From contig CM026402.1 in the NCBI GenBank assembly GCA_014843695.1, positions 13,259,512 to 13,323,511 on the forward strand: 64,000 nt of DNA, written 5' to 3'. The notes beneath the pieces were generated by a model that did not search any database, was not told the origin of the DNA, and saw nothing but the letters and a program-made list of their open reading frames with translations. Every line of letters begins with the position of its first letter. The first letter of the stretch is position 1. Both the position numbers and the translations under genes were made by a program. This stretch comes from Archivesica marissinica. Lineage: Eukaryota > Mollusca > Bivalvia > Venerida > Vesicomyidae. Below are positions 60,981 to 64,000 of the stretch, one piece after another.

Positions 60981-63150
60981 GTATATTTTGCATAATATGC
61001 AGTATTATGAAGACCAATAGCGATTCATTATGTAATTGTGGTCAAATATCTATATTCTATTCCGATAGTAGTCGCGGTATGTTACTTTACGCAATTAAAA
61101 AAATATATTGAACCTAAACCCAACTTACAATACAAAGTCTAAATTTTATGGGTGGGGTATGTTGTTTATAAATACATATTGGTGGTCATATGTGATTATG
61201 TCCCATTAAAAAATGAAACACTGGAATAATAAGCGAACAGCCTGTTTGCAAGCAATTCATATTTCTTGATCCTGTCAATCGGCCACGTGACTTGGTTAAA
61301 GATTTGGAAACCAACTTTCATAATTGATAGATCATTGAATGATTGAGTGACTCAGTCACTGACTGTTATTGTCGATTCTCACAAATTCATTAAAGGTTGT
61401 TGAATCTGCGTTCACGAGGTAATTGCGTGATACAGATCAGGAAGGTTAGCTTTTATAATGTCTAAAGTAAACACAGGATATCATATGTGTTTTGTTTATT
61501 GCAGGTTAAAATAGAAGGTTTCGTTTATTAATTACGACAACAAGAACAACAATTTCATTAAATTTTGTTTTGCCGATTGTCATTCGGCGTTGTTGCCCTA
61601 TAATATTGAGCATATTTTTTACCCTAGTCCATTATTTCGAGGTCTTATCGTTAAACCTCATTTTCGCATAGCACTTTCCACCCTGATCCAATGGCGGAAT
61701 TTCTTACCAATATTTTGAAGCTTTCCGGACGTGAACGGTTATAAATATGTGCACTGGTGTTAAGAATAATCATAAATATAGATATTAAGAACGTTTAAAA
61801 TATATTGTCTTACCTTTGTGCATATCATTTAGCTGTTTGAAGTCGACAGGTGAGATTCGCGGACCACCTTTTCTGCACAGTTTTCACAAATGAAATCCGA
61901 ATGAATTATTTGTTAGTACATTTCATGCGTATGAACAGTGCTCGAAAAATCTCTCTTCCGGACTCGGAGACAACAATCGTAAACATTCTCGGGCCTGGTG
62001 ACTAAATCAATCAATTATACCTCTTTTGTCATCTGTTGACAGTACATTAGCTACTGCAACACCTATATTATAGCCCCCAATAAAGCGATTAAATAAACAA
62101 TGACTTTGAAAACTAATTGCTCATGCTGAGAAATCCCAGATACATTAGCATACGACTCGCTGATTGGCTGTATCGGAGATATACCTTCATTAATATGCAT
62201 AAATAAATTGCGTCGTCTTTGTCTGCACAATGCAAGAATGACAGTGTTTAGCAGGTTTAATTAGCAGATTAGCGGCGAGATATGATAGGATATATTAACA
62301 TAATTGAGTAGATGGACATTCTACAGATGTCAAACATGTTGAAATTTCTCACTGTTCGTCAAAATGAAAGTGAAAGTAGAAAACGTAAACAGCATATTGA
62401 ACAAGGTGAAACCACTTATGAAAATTCAAAACAGAAAAGAGTTTTCAGCCGTCATGGAAAGAAACACGAAAGAAACTTTCCGTTGGCTACGGTTTGATGA
62501 AATAACACACAAGATGCAGGGATCATTCTAGAGGGCGATGTGGCAAATTTGTCGCCCTAGGGACCCTGACATCGCCATCCCTTAAAAAAATATTTTTTGG
62601 TTTTTACGATTTTCAAACAAAATTTTGTCTGTAAGATACATTGGCCCATTATAAAGCACTCCTTCTATTCAAATGTTGTATTTAATGGTTGTACTGTGCA
62701 TTTTAACCTTATTTTGCAGAAGTATATTAAAGAACACCATTTAAGGAAGCGATCACACGCTTTCTCACTTCTCCCAAAAATTCTGTCCTAGAATGAACCC
62801 TGATTGATGGAAATGTATTCTAGTTTCAATTTTTAATTTTATACATAATTTTATTTATTATGAAATATACTCGTGAGTGTATTAACCACTGGCATTATGA
62901 AATTTTCACTGGCATTTAGCGAGTATACGAGTCTACATTTGACCAAAGTTTGATCTCGTTGCAAGAAATTTGAACTTGAATAAAATTTGAATCATTTTAC
63001 ATTGCAGAGTTTATACAGTGTTATTATTTAATTATCATGGTTCTATGACAGGTGATCGAACTTGACCTTGACCAGCTGCCCGAGGGAGAGGAGGTACTTA
63101 GTATTCTACGACAGGAGGTGGCACCACTCCATATCTGGTATTCACTAGCT
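60942..63150 (+). CDS. CTR9: CTR9, RNA polymerase II Paf1-complex subunit (5' part, two exons, continues past window)
   Basis: CTR9 is the TPR-repeat scaffold subunit of the Paf1 complex, which works with elongating RNA polymerase II in the nucleus. The two coding exons (60942-60980, 63052-63150) join in phase 0 to give 46 residues. They match the start of animal CTR9: IEIPLRDTDE followed by VIELDLDQLPEGEEV and LHIW. About 96% of the protein, including all TPRs, would lie beyond the right edge; nothing matching the next exon was found up to 64000. The 2.07 kb intron carries a transposon zinc-finger fragment and a MITE. Confidence 0.92.
60981..62300. other. CTR9 first intron, unique part
   Basis: No repeat family or exon recognised. 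cagcctgtttgcaagcaatt near 61240 hints at a degraded element only. Confidence 0.5.
62312..62516 (+). pseudogene. Transposon-type zinc-finger fragment, frameshifted
   Basis: One frame reads ESESRKRKQHIEQ and KQKRVFS; another continues FRWLRFDEITHKMQ. Together these resemble the start of TTF/hAT-associated zinc fingers (RVF..W...F.WL.FDE....M). A tandem repeat of about 11 bp (gaaagaaac twice) sits at the frame break. An M1 MITE begins directly after THKM. Confidence 0.45.
62517..62802 (+). mobile_element. M1 MITE copy
   Basis: cagggatcattctagaggg to tcctagaatgaaccctg; no clear target duplication. Confidence 0.85.
63052..63150 (+). CDS. CTR9: CTR9 coding exon 2
   Basis: Thirty-three codons beginning VIELDLDQLPEGEEVLSILR and ending LHIWYSLA, before the first TPR. 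Acceptor CTATGACAG, donor GCT|GTGAGT, phase 0 on both sides. Some reading continues past the donor into unrelated residues, which marks the exon end. Confidence 0.93.
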
Positions 63151-63218
63151 GTGAGTACTAAATGTTTGCTCAATTTGTTGCATGTAGCATCCATACCCGA
63201 CTATAACATGACAAACTC

Positions 63219-63508
63219 CAGGGATCATTCTAGTGGGCGAAATTGACGCCCTAGGGACCCTGACTTTGCCCTCTGGGGGCCCCACTTCTCCCTAAAAAAA
63301 ATAATATATATATATATTTTACGATTTTCAAACAAAATTTTGTCTAGTAAGATACACTGGCCCATTATAAAGCACTCATTCTATTCAAATGTTGTATTTA
63401 ATGGTTGTACTGTGAATTTTAACCCTATTTTGCAGAAGTATATTAAAGAATACCATTTAAGGAAATGATCACGCATTTTCTCACAATTCTGACCTAGAAT
63501 AAACCCTG
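63219..63508 (+). mobile_element. M1 MITE copy with 7-bp target duplication
   Basis: cagggatcattctagtggg to gacctagaataaaccctg, flanked by caaactc on both sides. Confidence 0.9.
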
Positions 63509-63620
63509 CAAACTCTGCACGAATTTGGTCATAACATTGGTGGTATTTTGCCCAGACTGTAAGGCCTAATTATTTCACCAAGAACACTAAAGTATGTACA
63601 TGTTACATGTAGACGTGACT

Positions 63621-63872
63621 GCCTCCGTGGTCGAGTGGTTAAGGTCGCTGACTTGTATACCACTGTAACCTATCATCACTGATGGTCACGGGTTCGTGCC
63701 CCGCTCAGGTCGTGTCTCATTTATATGAAAAAGTTGGCAGTTTCTTACAGAGGTTGGTGCACCCAAGTACTGGTTAACCGCTGGAGCCTGCTCAGGAAAG
63801 GTGTTGTTAGGTAAACTGCCCATCGGCGATATAGCTCGAAATAGTGCTGATGCAGGCATAAAACCCGAACTA
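63621..63872 (+). mobile_element. SINE-B copy, full length
   Basis: Head gcctccgtggtcgagtggtt and cacgggttcgtgccccgctc, 3' end gctgatgcaggcataaaacc. Nearly the same as 13916-14163. Confidence 0.87.
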
Positions 63873-64000
63873 TAAATAAATATATACATGTAGACGTACA
63901 GTCCTGACTCCACAACCTTGTTATCAAAATATTATGTTTCTAATTTCTAAACTGACATTGAGTTCCGTCCAGCGGAGAGTTGTGTTATATATATTCTGCT

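Overview
The window is intron-rich, AT-rich animal DNA, packed with minisatellites, tRNA-derived SINEs and small DNA transposons (MITEs). Protein similarity and repeat style suggest a non-vertebrate metazoan, most likely a bivalve or other mollusc. The phylum is inference; no marker gene fixes it.

Only two real genes are supported. (1) On the minus strand, 23 exons between 60734 and 10500 encode sialate O-acetylesterase (SIAE), a secreted/lysosomal enzyme that removes O-acetyl groups from sialic acids. The exons form two complete SIAE catalytic domains in tandem. Exons 1-12 (60734-39048) carry the signal peptide and domain 1; exons 13-23 (38718-10500) carry domain 2, which has no start or signal exon of its own. 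All splice phases join into one frame of 1115 residues, and the same phase series recurs in both halves. This points to a fused, internally duplicated SIAE gene. (2) On the plus strand, starting 207 bp from the SIAE start codon, are the first two coding exons of CTR9 (60942-60980 and 63052-63150), the Paf1-complex subunit. The two genes share a short bidirectional promoter region, and CTR9 runs off the right edge.

Layout: 1-10.5 kb, downstream of SIAE, is minisatellites (65, 50, 27, 25 and 56 bp units), MITEs and SINEs. 10.5-38.7 kb is the second SIAE domain, its introns filled with tandem arrays (33, 31, 44, 17, 35 and 64-71 bp units), five SINE families and a MULE fragment nested in an hAT-like element. 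38.7-60.7 kb is the first SIAE domain with the same kind of introns (28, 45, 46, 34, 35 and 32 bp arrays, a possible Helentron-like element, nested hairpins). 60.7-64 kb is the promoter and the start of CTR9, with two MITEs and a zinc-finger fragment in its introns.

The most unusual signal is where tandem arrays begin. Several are built from functional ends: a splice acceptor plus the first bases of exon 14 (about 47 copies), the acceptor of exon 16, the donor of exon 6, the terminal inverted repeats of piggyBac-like MITEs, and the Pol III A-box heads of SINEs. Pre-mRNA splicing in this gene must therefore choose among many near-identical decoy sites. Exon borders were read by eye from homology, reading frame and splice consensus; no alignment was run.
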